64,000 bases of DNA, from positions 500,282 to 564,281 of the forward strand of contig NW_019091418.1 of assembly GCF_001949145.1 (NCBI RefSeq), given 5' to 3'. The position numbers and the translations under genes are program-made. Each line of letters opens with the position of its first letter. Positions within the stretch are counted from its first letter, which is position 1. This DNA comes from Acanthaster planci (Eukaryota; Echinodermata; Asteroidea; Valvatida; Acanthasteridae). Below the pieces are notes generated by a model. The model ran no database searches and was not told where the DNA came from. It saw only the letters and a list, made by a program, of their open reading frames with translations. Positions 24,130 to 35,865 of the stretch are shown here, in pieces.

Positions 24130-24841
24130 ATATATAGAGAGGGCAATGCATGCAAATGAGCTTACCCATTTACAACTATCATCAGATCACAGCTTACCAA
24201 AAATCAAGCGATTTCCAACCTTTTAATTCATAAAGATACGAACGAAAAAGAATAGAGAAGAGTGAAGTCTAATCAAAGCCCCCAAAACTGACAGTCTCTA
24301 GTTAATCAACAGATGTCACAGTTTCTTAGACGTGTTGTATCCCCAGCATGGAAACCCACACCAGAAGAAGATAACCTTTCTCTTTGATGGGTGTCAAGCA
24401 TTCAACATTGAATTTCACTTTTCCGAACATAACTGCCGGTTATTGTCTTTCTCTCTGACTCTTTTAAAACCTGGCTTTGGGGTGTTGTTAAAATTTCAAA
24501 TCTGAGTGCAGTTTTAAATTAACATGCAACGGAGATGCTCTTTAAGAAAAACCCGCAAAATTGGCGTTCAATTTCTGTACTGCTTTGACGATCAGAGGAA
24601 AACTGTATAACGAAGTCATCTGCTACCACCAATATACAACGCTTGAGTCAAGGAAACTGTGTTAATCTATCGACAGTGTTAATTTCCACCTTGAAATGGA
24701 AATGCAAGGCAGTGTTCTATTAGAAAGAAATGACATGAGGAAAATAAGTAAAACCCTTGACTAAAAACGATTATTAAATACAAATTTCAATTGAAATTAA
24801 AACTGATCAAACGTCATATTACACTTGCATTTACAATTCTG

Positions 24842-24847
24842 AATAAA
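24842..24847 (+). terminator. Candidate polyadenylation signal AATAAA
   Basis: Canonical AATAAA about 710 bases after the stop of the lectin/EGF gene; a weaker CATAAA variant occurs nearer, around 24227. Confidence 0.35.
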
Positions 24848-26411
24848 TATAACGTTTCATTTTGAGCAAATTGGAATTGATGTTTCTTGATCATATGAAA
24901 AACAGGTTGGTCATCAAATGGATTTCGTTGTTCCCAATTGGTATACTACTGGGGCATTTAAATTATTCAAACTACCAGATCTCCCAAATTAAGTATTGCT
25001 GTACTTCCACTAGTCTCGATCATGGAATTCGTTTAATTAGAGTTTTACCTGTTCACATTGCAAGCCCCTCACCGAATGTCTGGCCCCTGCGTATGCAAAC
25101 CCTTAGCGGAGACATTGATTCTGAATGAAGTCATTAATGCTGCACTCTGTCGTGATCGATCGCTTAACCCACACACTAGCTAGCCAAAGTCTTTATCCAA
25201 GCTTAACTCACTTTACAACACAATACTGTATACTCAGCGTTTGCCCCCGAAGGCTAGTAAAAATAATACGAGAACAAAACATCAGCGTACAAATCCATCC
25301 AATCCATCTTTGGAAATAGTTGTTCGCGGTGCCCCCTGCTGCATCTGACTTGAACCTGCCTACCAACGACGGCAAGCTCAGTGGACGAGTGGTTAAGACG
25401 TCTGCACAGGTGGTTTTTTCACCAGACTTCAGGGGCATACACTGAGTATACAGTGTTAACGTACACGTCAGGCAGGGAAAAAATCCAAAATCAATCCTGA
25501 ATCCGCTCCTGGCTGTAGCCTTATCCATACTTGGTGCAACTGTTATATGTTTATTTACTTGAAAGAGAACCCTGTTAACTTGTTTTACTTATGCGCTAGA
25601 AAAAAAGACAGAGTTTGTATTGTTCATGTGTTCGTTTCGTATGGGTTTAATTTTTTTTACAAAAGAACCTTAGACTTTTGCACAAGATCAAAGCAGGACG
25701 TCGCGTGACCCTGTGATATGGAGGATGCCCATTGGTTGATTCTTTTATATAAGTTCATATACCCAAGTTCTAAGAACCTTATAATGGGGCAGAACTTTCA
25801 TACAATCCTGGAACTGCACCAGGACAAGATGGTTACGGTGAAGTAGTGTTCATCATCCCAAGTGGAAATTGTTCTCACCGTAGAGTATGTGATTAGCTAC
25901 TTGAACGTCCACCAAGTTTCGTTTGAACCAAAAACGGCCGAAACTAGGGCTTGTGCTAGTACTTTGTCGCTAAGAACATTCTCACATCTCCATGTGACTT
26001 TTCCTAAATATTACTTGGGGAAGACAAAGGTGAAACTCCAACATAAGTGTTTTTGGGTGATTTCAGTTAGGAATTTTTCTTCCAAAAATTATCGAACGTC
26101 ATAGGAAGGCCCGACGTAAAATTCCGACAGGTGGACCGCGCGAGGGTTCCGGAAGCTCGCTACATGCCATTTTACTTTCAGGCTCTCTTGTTGACCAAGA
26201 GCTTACGCATATTGCCTGTGTACCACAGTAAGTTAGTTATCGACTGTTGCGAGGACATTGATATATCATATGTTGATTTCGCATTTTGCCAACTTTTACG
26301 ACCTTGTTGGGGATTTGGAGAGTCCAGAAGTTACGACCCGCGTTACTCTGAGCAACAAACGATTTCATACCAGAACTTTGGCGTACAAAGTTCATATTTA
26401 ATCCGTGTGTA

Positions 26412-26520
26412 CAGATATCTCTATTCTTAAAAGAGCTGATATATCTATTCCTAATAGAGATATATCTTTTCATAATAGAGATATCTATATCTCTATTAAT
26501 AAAAGAGATATCTCTGTTAT
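26412..26520. repeat. Cluster of AGAGATATCTCT palindromes
   Basis: Roughly 110 bases made of at least four overlapping copies of the palindromic word AGAGATATCT(CT) and TCTATT/AATAGA spacers, able to fold into several alternative hairpins. A lone related copy lies near 26742. Confidence 0.8.
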
Positions 26521-29186
26521 GTTTCCAGTCCCGCACACTGCGTCAACGGAAAGGTCATTGTAACGTAACGCACAAAGTTTCACTGAGCCCGAGGGTTCTG
26601 TGAAGTTTCCTAATGTAAACAACCACGGGAGTACAAGAACTGAGACACGGATTCCAACCACTCAAGATAATAAATCTTTAAAAACAAAACGTCGAGCGCG
26701 ACCTGCTGACCTCGGAAGCGGTAACTTGTCTGTATTTGCCCAATAGAGATATTTCTATTCCGGGATTAAATGCTAACTTTGCATGCCATACAGAATTATG
26801 ACAGTATCTGGGCCTTGTCAGAGGCTTGTCTGCACCACGTTCAGAGCAGGAAAATTCCCTTTTTTTCTAATATTAATATGTACTAGGAACTATTAGAGCT
26901 TCTCGTCAATTGCACGTTTAATTATCAATCCTTGAGCAGCTTAAAGCATAGCTGGGATACCGAATTGCCGTTGTATAGTAGAAATTGATTCACTATAGGG
27001 TACGCAACGGGACGTGGCGTTGGTATGGTTAGATACAAATCTTTCAAACAGTATGTGGAAAAAAATTTCAACTTTTTCAAATAGGAAGCACGAAGGTTTG
27101 ATCTGAGGCCACAAATTTAAATGTTCGCATTGACGTCTAATATGAACCTGCCTTGACTTGTAGATATCCTCATGTAGACTTAAGGTTTCTCTAAAACTCC
27201 AAAGAGTGCAAATTTACTCCATTCGAGTTAAACGTCACCCCCTCTGGTTGAAACTAGGGACCACAAGATTTCGAGTGAATCTCATCAGACAAAGAACTCA
27301 TGATTTGATTCACGATTCAACTGAAAGGAGTCCTATTTGAAACTATTAAAACATGATTTAAATGGTTTCCACCCTAAAACGTCTAGTCTGTAGGTTAACT
27401 CTGTTGGACATTAAAAGATGCGCCACAGTTGCTAACCGACCAGTCCGTTTTCTTGATATCGTGTCTCATTAGCTGCTCCAATCAATGGAACGGGGCATCC
27501 AGTCACACAAAACTCCTTTCAACCCCTTGTATTAATACGGTCATGTTAATTTGTACGGCAGAATCTGCCGAACCACTGATGCTGAAATTATTGACCAAAG
27601 GACTTAAAAAAAAACAACTGTCGATTTGTATGTCCTTTATCATTCCCCGACAATGTCCGCCACTTTGGTCAGTTTATTATCAGATTAAATCAAATGCAAA
27701 GGTGGTTAAATATTGACACTGGGTACAATATTCTGATCAAGTGACAAACTAATAGTTCCGTAATAATAGCAAATGAATGAAGTCCGCTTTTTTGTATCTG
27801 TATTTTACGTGTGGAGACGAAAAGAAGAAAGTTTAATGAAGAACGCTACATTTAAGCAAGATTATCTATTCATTGACAACATTATTTCCAAGAAACTCAC
27901 TCCACGGGAAAAGGTGAAACTGACTTTGCCCGGTCATAATCACGAAATCAATCTATACTTTGCGTTGTCACCACGGGTGTAAATTGACATGATAGAGGTA
28001 CAAAATGGGTTGAGTCACTGCATGGTCACCCCTCCCTTCCAATTTTAAACTTGGGGGGTTGTTTAACTTGGGCAGAGCGCACTCCGTCAACAACTGAAGG
28101 CCATTTTTTAATGTTTTATTTATTTATTTATTTTTACGGCTAAATGCGAAGACCTCACATCTAATCCTTCCTTTCTCGATGCTGAATAACCCAGTTTAGT
28201 CGCCTTGGAGGTAGGGACTTCCCCTTGGCTGGTATCAGTTTCACCAGAGCCAGCCAGAGCCAGCCTCTTGCTAATCCCATAGGAATACAGACTAATCTCT
28301 CTGCCACGTGGCCCTATGGGATCTTTTACATCAAGGCTGCCCTGGCCAGCCAGAGTCTGCCACATATCAATTGTCGGTCTCTCTGATGTGTCTCTTAGCT
28401 GTCTAGACAGCTGTCTGGGTTGTTTCATGTTGGGGGGTGTCACATTATTGTTGACTTGGTCCCCCCCTTTACCGGATAAAAAGGTACTGTGACCTTATTC
28501 TGACCTTTTTTTCTTTTTTTTTAATTGGTAAGCATTGGCAGACTCCCAGGGACACCCTCAAATCAATTTAAATGCCATTAAAGGGTCTTTGGGGCTGGGG
28601 GCATGATTTAAAGAGGCCTTCACAGACTGACGGACTTGGGTCCATGATAAAAAAAAAATCACGTCGGTGCATCGGAGGGTTCTGTCTAAGCAGCACATTT
28701 TCATTCTATCGGCGAAAAGGACAATGAACTGTACAAAAGGACAAAAGTATCATTTTCATACAGTTGTAGGCTATAAAAGCACGCAAGCATCAGCTGTATT
28801 TTGATAGCCCCCCCCCTCCCAATCCCGCTCTTCCGAGTTCCAAGCTGCTTGCAAGCATTGTATGGCCATTTCTACCCACATCAACTTTTGCACTGCAATT
28901 ACCTTTCACGCAATTAATGGTCTATTTTTGCATGTCATGCATTCATACCATTTCCAATTGATTCATTAAGAATCCCAAAACTGTTTTTGTTTACACATAA
29001 AGTCGTGCTGCTTTCAGGTATCTTTTGTGTGATAATCTCTCAAGAGAATTTACCTTGAGATTGTTGTTTTAATTAATTGTCATTTAATTGTAATGCATAC
29101 CATTTCGAACACATCTTGGTGCTAACAATTATAGCATTAGCTTAAGTTACTAAGTAACTACAGCTTTTCCTGTTTTGAAGTCGGTC

Positions 29187-32100
29187 CTACATGGTCAGAG
29201 CAGACTCGTCGTAGATCTCCATGAAGATTTTATGACCATCTTTGGTCCTTTTCCAAATAGTAAAACTCCTGTAAAGAGTGACAAAAGAAAAACAACTAAC
29301 GGCTTGATTTACCAAACCATAATATCAAGCTTCACATAAAATCTCCCATGTTTGAAACTGATGCCTGGGCAAGATACAGACCTTCCCCGATTGCATGAAA
29401 CACAAACCGTCACTGACTAGCGGAAGACCGTGGACATGGGCGTTCCCGGTCAATTTCGGAAAATGTGTGAACGAATTAGTAATAGCAGCATTCGTTTTTC
29501 GTGCAAAATAGAACGAACACTCAAATCCCCATTCCTGTTTAACAAAATATATATTTCAAGCTTAATCTCTGTGTTTGTCTGTTTTCAAGAAGAGACAAAA
29601 AGTCACGTCGTTAGCGGGCAAAAAAAAAAGATTATACACAATCCCTGCAGGAGTGGGTGGGTGAACACCTGCGCGCGTGTTGAAATTTAACGAAGTGTAA
29701 CAATTTTTGAAGGACGTATTTTTTTCACCAAGTGACAAAAATGTGTATAAAGCAATATAAAAAGACCTTTGAGTTTATGTTTGTTTAAAAAATGAAAACA
29801 AAAACTTTTATTACTTTCATTAATGAATTTTTCTTTAATTTAAACAATATATATGTAACTAGGCATCGGTTAGCATTTTCCAAGTCTTACATTCTGTAAC
29901 ACATTCTTCAATCCTTAATATAACAAAAAGATAGAATTATGTATTGAAAAGCCTAGTATTTTCAAACGCATTTATCTCGGATTGTCCGTTGACAAAATGT
30001 TGAGGTTTTTGTCACTTCGTGAAAATACCAACGATTTGTTATAATTGGCAGCACATACGTCAAACTGAAGTCCCAATCACTTTTTTGTAACGGCCTAAAT
30101 GAAATGTAATGCACATTAATTAATTTGAAGTTGAATGCTTGTTATTGCTAAATGAAACCAGGTCCTAAGCCGCATTCAAAATCTACACCAACATGAATTC
30201 TAATTTTACAAATTAAATTGCGCATCTTCCGAAATCGACGGGGAAAACCTTTATTACAGCCGGTAGCACCGACTACTACTGACTCAAGATACTTACCCAA
30301 ACTATTGGCAAAAGCGGTCGTCTTTTGGGTATTGACTCTCACCAGTTAAACTTTGACAAAGAGGAACTCTAATTAGCCCACAGTATTGCCTAGCAGTGAT
30401 TAACCTAGACCGGTGAATCGCATTGCAGTTTTGTCAGTTGAGCTCACCTCACCGCAGTCCGGCTCCATAGTTTGGGCGGACTTCAGTCTACAAACTTAAC
30501 TCCTCCGTTACCGCCTCAATGGCTGACGTAAGTTGCTGCAGTATCCGTGATTAGCCTGACATAATGATCCAAGCTAAGTGGCCGAAAATACTTATCCTCG
30601 ATGATTAGCTTAAAATTAGCCGCATTGTCTTTCTAATGGCATTTGCAATGCACGCTTTGGTTCACGACACCCAACGTTGCTGGTTTGTGTGTCACACCTC
30701 ATTGATTAGCTGAAGACGTTAAACGTCATTGTCAAGCCACGTATACTTCCCTCACTGCCAGTGATCCTCGTTTCAAAGCCTTATAATTACGGAAGCATCC
30801 CTTAGACGCATCTCCGATTGGGCGAAACAAGGATCCTCAATAAACTGGCCGGAGACATCGATCCTTGCTAACTCAACTAAAGCCAAAAGGAAATGATTTT
30901 CGTCTCTTTCTTTCCAATCATTCTGTATAAGCCTTTAGAATGCCAGCTGGTAATTTTTGCTCTGATTAATGAAAACTTACTCTCCATTGTACAGAGGGTT
31001 TCCTTTGCCGTCACTAGCTGCGGTGTGTGAGTGGTGGAAGACGAAATTGGCGTCCTCACCTAAGGGTGTTACAGCCAGCGTAGTCACGTTCATGCTCTCG
31101 ACACCGCTCAGTGTGAAATGGACAGCTGCAGAATGAACAACATGTCGTTTTCAAGGCGTCAAATTTGCACGAGCCAAATATATATATATCGGTTGGGCTC
31201 AAGCAATCGGATGAGTGGTAGTTCTCGGGCGCTAGAAATCAGTGTATGTTGCACAATGCCCATGGTGAGGGTAAGGAAATAAGGAACAGAGTGAATGCCA
31301 TACTCATTTTTTTTTTACAACCGTTACCACTGAAAGGGGTCGTTGTTGCGTAACAAAACGTCGCTCGGTACGAAAATCACACAAGGAAAAAATAACATCG
31401 TAAATTACTTTGTGACCGATGGTACCCTCGTGTTTCGTGCTCATTTTCGAGAAATCGCTGGCAATTTCTTGTACATTTACAGGATTTATTTCAAAGCCTA
31501 GCTGTGGCCACGTGCTTCCAGGAAGTGCTGACGCAAAGAAATTTCTGGACAATTACCACTGAGCAGACAACAGAGCCGGTTTTGAGAGTGTTTGTTAGAT
31601 TGGGAGCAAATAAAACGCAAGGATGAACAAACATCTGGCTGGAGGTATCAGAGGCATGTACTGGCAAAGGTGTAGCCTGAACAAGCGCTATATCATGGAC
31701 CAAAATTAAACATCAGACTGCAGGGTAAAATTCGGGCTGTATGAGAGCATTAGTAACCCCCCCAGAGTATGGGATGCTTGGTGAATATGTATTTATGGGA
31801 ACAAATACTGGATTTCACACGACGCCAGGTTTTTGAAGGGGGGTGTCAAGAGATCTCACCTTCTAGTCCTTTCATGACCTCACCACTGTAGCTCATCAAC
31901 GTGATTTCTGGATGATACAAGTTGATGACTGCACCACAGTTGTCGTCCCTGACGTGTTTGGCGTAGAGTTGCATCAAGTAGTCAACCTCGACTCTCACTT
32001 CTGGACAGAAAAATACAGTCACGTAACAACAGCAAAATTAAGAAATAATAATAACAGCAAATAATGTGCTCAAACAGATTTGTTCCAGTAGTTTGCTTTT

Positions 32101-32822
32101 GCTCTTTTTTGTTGTTGTTGCAACAGTGACGTATAGTAACCCCTTTGCCCTCTGAATAAACAAACATTTTCCTAACCCCCAACAACAAATATACTAGAAC
32201 TCAAATTAAAGTATCAAACGGACGTTACGTTTATTAGCAAGTTCGAAGACGTTTGTTTAAAACCAGTCAAAGTTTATTTAAAGTTCTGAATATTCGGCTG
32301 GCAACCGGTTTCAACCTTGACATGCATTTGTAAGCCAAATCATCAAAAAGCGCTGGTGTGAAATTAACCCTAGAATGTGAACAAGTACCTTCGGCAGTCC
32401 TGCCTCTTTCCTTGGCCTCAGCTCTTGCTTTCATCACTGCCTCCACTGGCTCCACGTTCCAATCATCCAAGGGGACCACGTTGTCGGCCTTATTGACTAA
32501 AGAATTAATCAGAAAATGAAAGCTGTGGGTTTTGATTCCTGGCCAAATACTTTCCCCTCTTGCAGCGGTCGGTCTGAGTACCATATTTAGCGGCGAAAGT
32601 AACATCACCAACTACCAAGTAACAGGCGCATTTGAAATCAGCCATACTCAATTTCCAGTTTGGGCAGATATTTAGCGTGTCGAGTTGACATCGGTTCATG
32701 TAGTCGTGAATTCAAATGCCATTAGTTTAGAAAAATGCTCACTTACCCTCACTGTCTTGGGCCAATGCGAAGACCGCCAGGCCGCCAATGAGCAAAGAAC
32801 ATAGGGAAGTTGTACGGAACAT
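29187..32822 (-). CDS. Gene A: secreted NTF2/SnoaL-like (DUF4440-type) protein (183 aa)
   Basis: Five minus-strand exons: 32822-32747 (signal peptide MFRTTSLCSLLIGGLAVFAL), 32496-32389, 32000-31860, 31125-30981, 29268-29187; phases 1,1,1,2, total 552 bases. After the signal come a charged helical segment (about 26-61, starting VNKADNVVPLDDW) and an NTF2-like domain: a first helix DYLMQLYAKHVRDDN, NLYHPEITLMSYSG, the strand VHFTLSGVESMNVTT with an N-glycosylation sequon, and a C-terminal FTIWKRTKDGHKIFMEIYDE. That layout matches the SnoaL/DUF4440 group; the usual Trp after the turn Gly is replaced. Exon order and phases match genes B and C. It differs by a three-residue deletion in exon 4 and loss of the cysteine there, leaving the exon 3 cysteine unpaired. 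The start is fixed by the signal peptide and by a 5' leader conserved with B and C. Substrate or ligand unknown. Confidence 0.85.
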
Positions 32823-35399
32823 GGCGCTCAGGAATGCCTTCAGTAATAGGTACGGTCCGTCGACTATCGCTCGATCAATGTTGGCACAACAATTGAATGA
32901 TAGTAGGCAGCTAAGCGATTCAACTGTCCGTTCTCTACAAGGACAAAATGCCAAAGCCTTTAGACTGATTGATTGGCCCCAACTTAGTGAACAGTAGGGA
33001 TCAAGCAGGTTTTGATTTGTTCTTTTGCCTGACGACTTTTGTTACTTATTTTAAATATATCAGAGATATCAAGCATGTCGATGTACTTTGCACATCAACT
33101 GCTAAGGTTAAACTCCAAGCTTTTGTTTATGAAAGAGTAACCAAGCCTCGTCCCTTGAGGGACTCGGTGGTTGTGGTATTTTCGTTTGGCGCCTTATTGC
33201 GTCATAGCGATTGCGTAGTTGATAATAATCCTTCTCAGGTAAACAGTAATTGTATTCAAATTCGATTTGAAACACTTTACCCGATAACTTTAGTATGTAA
33301 TATGATTATTGCTATTTGAGAGAATATGCCCGGTTATGTCAGCGGCATTCGAGAAACAAAATCACAGGACGAGGGTTCCCCATACGATTTACATTTAAAG
33401 AAACATCCCGTGTTGGAACGTGCTTACGTGGATCACCGGAGAACCCTGATTTATTCCCATTTTGCATTTTTTCATGCTAACTACACTGAATAACATGAAA
33501 ATACAGCATGGGCATTTGAACACAGTGACCATATTACAAACAACATTCTGTGGTGTTCACTTTTTCAATTGATATTTCTTAGCTTTATAGGAGTAATATG
33601 AGATACGAGACTTTTTTATTATTGCAAAAGAAGACGCGTATCTAGTGCTCTTACATATTCAATTTCAAAATAAAATTATTTGTTGCCATGATAAAAACGG
33701 TACGAAATATTTCACCCCAAAGTACGTGTACTTAATACACTTATAGACAATGTCACAAACACGTAATGTGCATTGGGATATCAGTAGTTTATTCGTCCAG
33801 GGCATCAAAATGTATCTAAAAGATAAACAATGAACAAACCTCTGAGTCCACGATTCACCTTCAAGTGCTCTATATTTATACAGAAACAAACAAAGAGCAG
33901 TAACACACAAACCACTTCAAAGTTGTTTACACCTGTCATTATCAATGTTACGATTAGGCTGTGTCTTGCGTAATGGTGCGTAATCGGCAAGGCTGGCCAA
34001 GTTTCCAGACATGGTCCTCGCCGTCACAGCTGCATTGCCACCATTTTGTCAAATACGTAGCCACCTTGGAGCCTCCAGGAATGACTTGAATATTACGGCA
34101 AACAGTCGAATTAGTATTTTTCTGATGACCAATCTGATCATAAATTGTTACCCCGATTATAATGTTTGTTGCAATGATTACTTCACAGTCGTTGTTCTCT
34201 GTGAGAAAAACATATTGCCAATGCACAGACTTCTCGTTGGAAACAAAAGGCTTTTAGAATAAGAGCACTGCAGTGAAAGTTTTTATTTAGACAAAAAATA
34301 CAACTGTAGTTGTAGTCACAAAATTTTGCAAGGCTATCACTTTGACTTTCCAAAGGGAGACGTCTGCATGGAGAGGGCATTTAGTTTCTCCAACTAATAT
34401 TTCCAATGCACGGTTGGTATTTGTTTGGAGAATCGGAAGCATTCAAAAATTCAAATTCAGCAGATACATGATGGCAACTTGCAGGTACTGAGGAATGTCT
34501 ATGTAGAATCTGCATATTTCTTTGTTACTAAAAAATGGAAGTACGGCCCCCCCCTTCTCACCCCTTTAAAATCCATAAAAAACACATGCATGTGAATTTT
34601 GCTAAGTATCCTCTTGTTTCTGATCGTTTTAAGAGTAGGTTCCATCTAAATAATATATTTAATGCCATGAAACTTAGACAAAGACGGCAGTTTGTTGAAC
34701 CGAAGAAAAAGGTTGAGAGGGACTCTGAAAGTGCTAGTCAATACCTTATCAAACCGTTGAACACACGTGCCAGTATTTCATTTTAAGCAACACTTGGGGA
34801 AATGAGTATTTCATTTACATAAATTTGTAACTTGTTTGCATAATTTTTGTATCGATAAATTATTTTTCTAATAAATAATTATTTTGTCTTTTATTTTTTT
34901 AGGTTCTATGTGTGCGGTAATGTTTATCTGTAAATCAAATTACAATTCGGTCATCAAGAATTCGATGTTTTAACATATAAAAAAATAATAAAATATAACT
35001 TTATTAAGATCATCAGATTCTTTGTTTTGTCTAAATCGACAAAGAAAACCTCATTGTAAAATTGGTATGTGTTTCCAAGTCTTCTGAAATTTGTTTAGAT
35101 TTTCCTGGCCTAATTTTTTTTTTTTGGGGGGGGGGTTCTTTGGTGTATGGAGTACAAAACATGAGCAATCACTCCCTTTCTCAGAGGTGTGTTTCAATGA
35201 ATAAATTCTGGGTTCACAATTCAAACAAATTTCAAAGCTGTTGAATTAAACCATGTCATCTCTGGTTGAACGACATGGAAACGGCGCCCACAGTTGCACA
35301 AGAAAGCTTGAATTAAAAAAAAAAGAATGTTTAAACGGTGCACTTTCCGATTCATTATGACCTATTAAAGACATCGATATTTTTCAGTCATTGAAGACT
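32823..35399. other. Intergenic between genes A and B
   Basis: The first 60 bases upstream of gene A (minus) contain TTGATCGAG-GA-AGTC-ACGGA, conserved upstream of gene B and largely of C, so it is probably 5' leader. The rest has no supported gene; short frames at 33954-34226 (-) and 34535-34786 (+) show no domains. A T12-G10 junction lies at 35114-35135. Confidence 0.5.
35114..35135. repeat. T12-G10 homopolymer junction
   Basis: Same arrangement as at 5493 and 13336. Confidence 0.9.
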
Positions 35400-35865
35400 A
35401 ACATAAGATTTCAGAAAGAAATTATTCTTAAAAACAATCATTTCTTCACTTTAATATATCGAGTTAACAGATATTCAACTATTAACTTTAACTTTTTACA
35501 TGTGTTTAGCCCGTGTGGCAGACTTCTTCTCCTGGGTGATTCTGAAGTTATAGGCCTCAAAATATAAACAAGTTATGTAATCAAAATAAATGCCACTGAA
35601 CCCAGTGATTTTGCTGCTATAATGTAATTTATTGATCGAATGATTGAATGACGTTCAAATAACGGTTGCAAAAACATTTAATTTAAAAGGGGTTTTACCT
35701 GTCTCACCCTTTTTCAATGCGGTAACTTTTATGTCATTCAATATTTTCTGTTGCAATTTTGTAGGTTACCATAACCATTTTCAGTTCATTAACATAAAAT
35801 AAGAAGAAAAGGGTGGAGTTGCATTCTTTTCAAGTATCTTTACTTTGCGTTTTTTCCTCTCTTTC

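Larger units (their letters stand above)
24130..29186. other. Intergenic between lectin/EGF gene and gene A
   Basis: No convincing coding exon on either strand. It includes the lectin gene's 3' flank (AATAAA at 24842), a short tRNA-like A-box segment near 25385-25405, the AGATATCT palindrome cluster at 26412-26520, a segment near 26140-26195 that recurs at 46085-46130, C-rich runs near 28807 and the 3' flank of gene A. The 107-codon minus frame at 28120-28443 is repeat-like and unsupported. Confidence 0.5.

Noticed and set aside
32739-32954. Longer start (MAFCPCRE...) for gene A
   Set aside because: It would bury the signal peptide behind 44 residues, and the upstream DNA is leader conserved with genes B and C.
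33954-34226. 90-codon minus frame with several cysteines
   Set aside because: No domain recognised, no splice partners, and a plus frame overlaps it.
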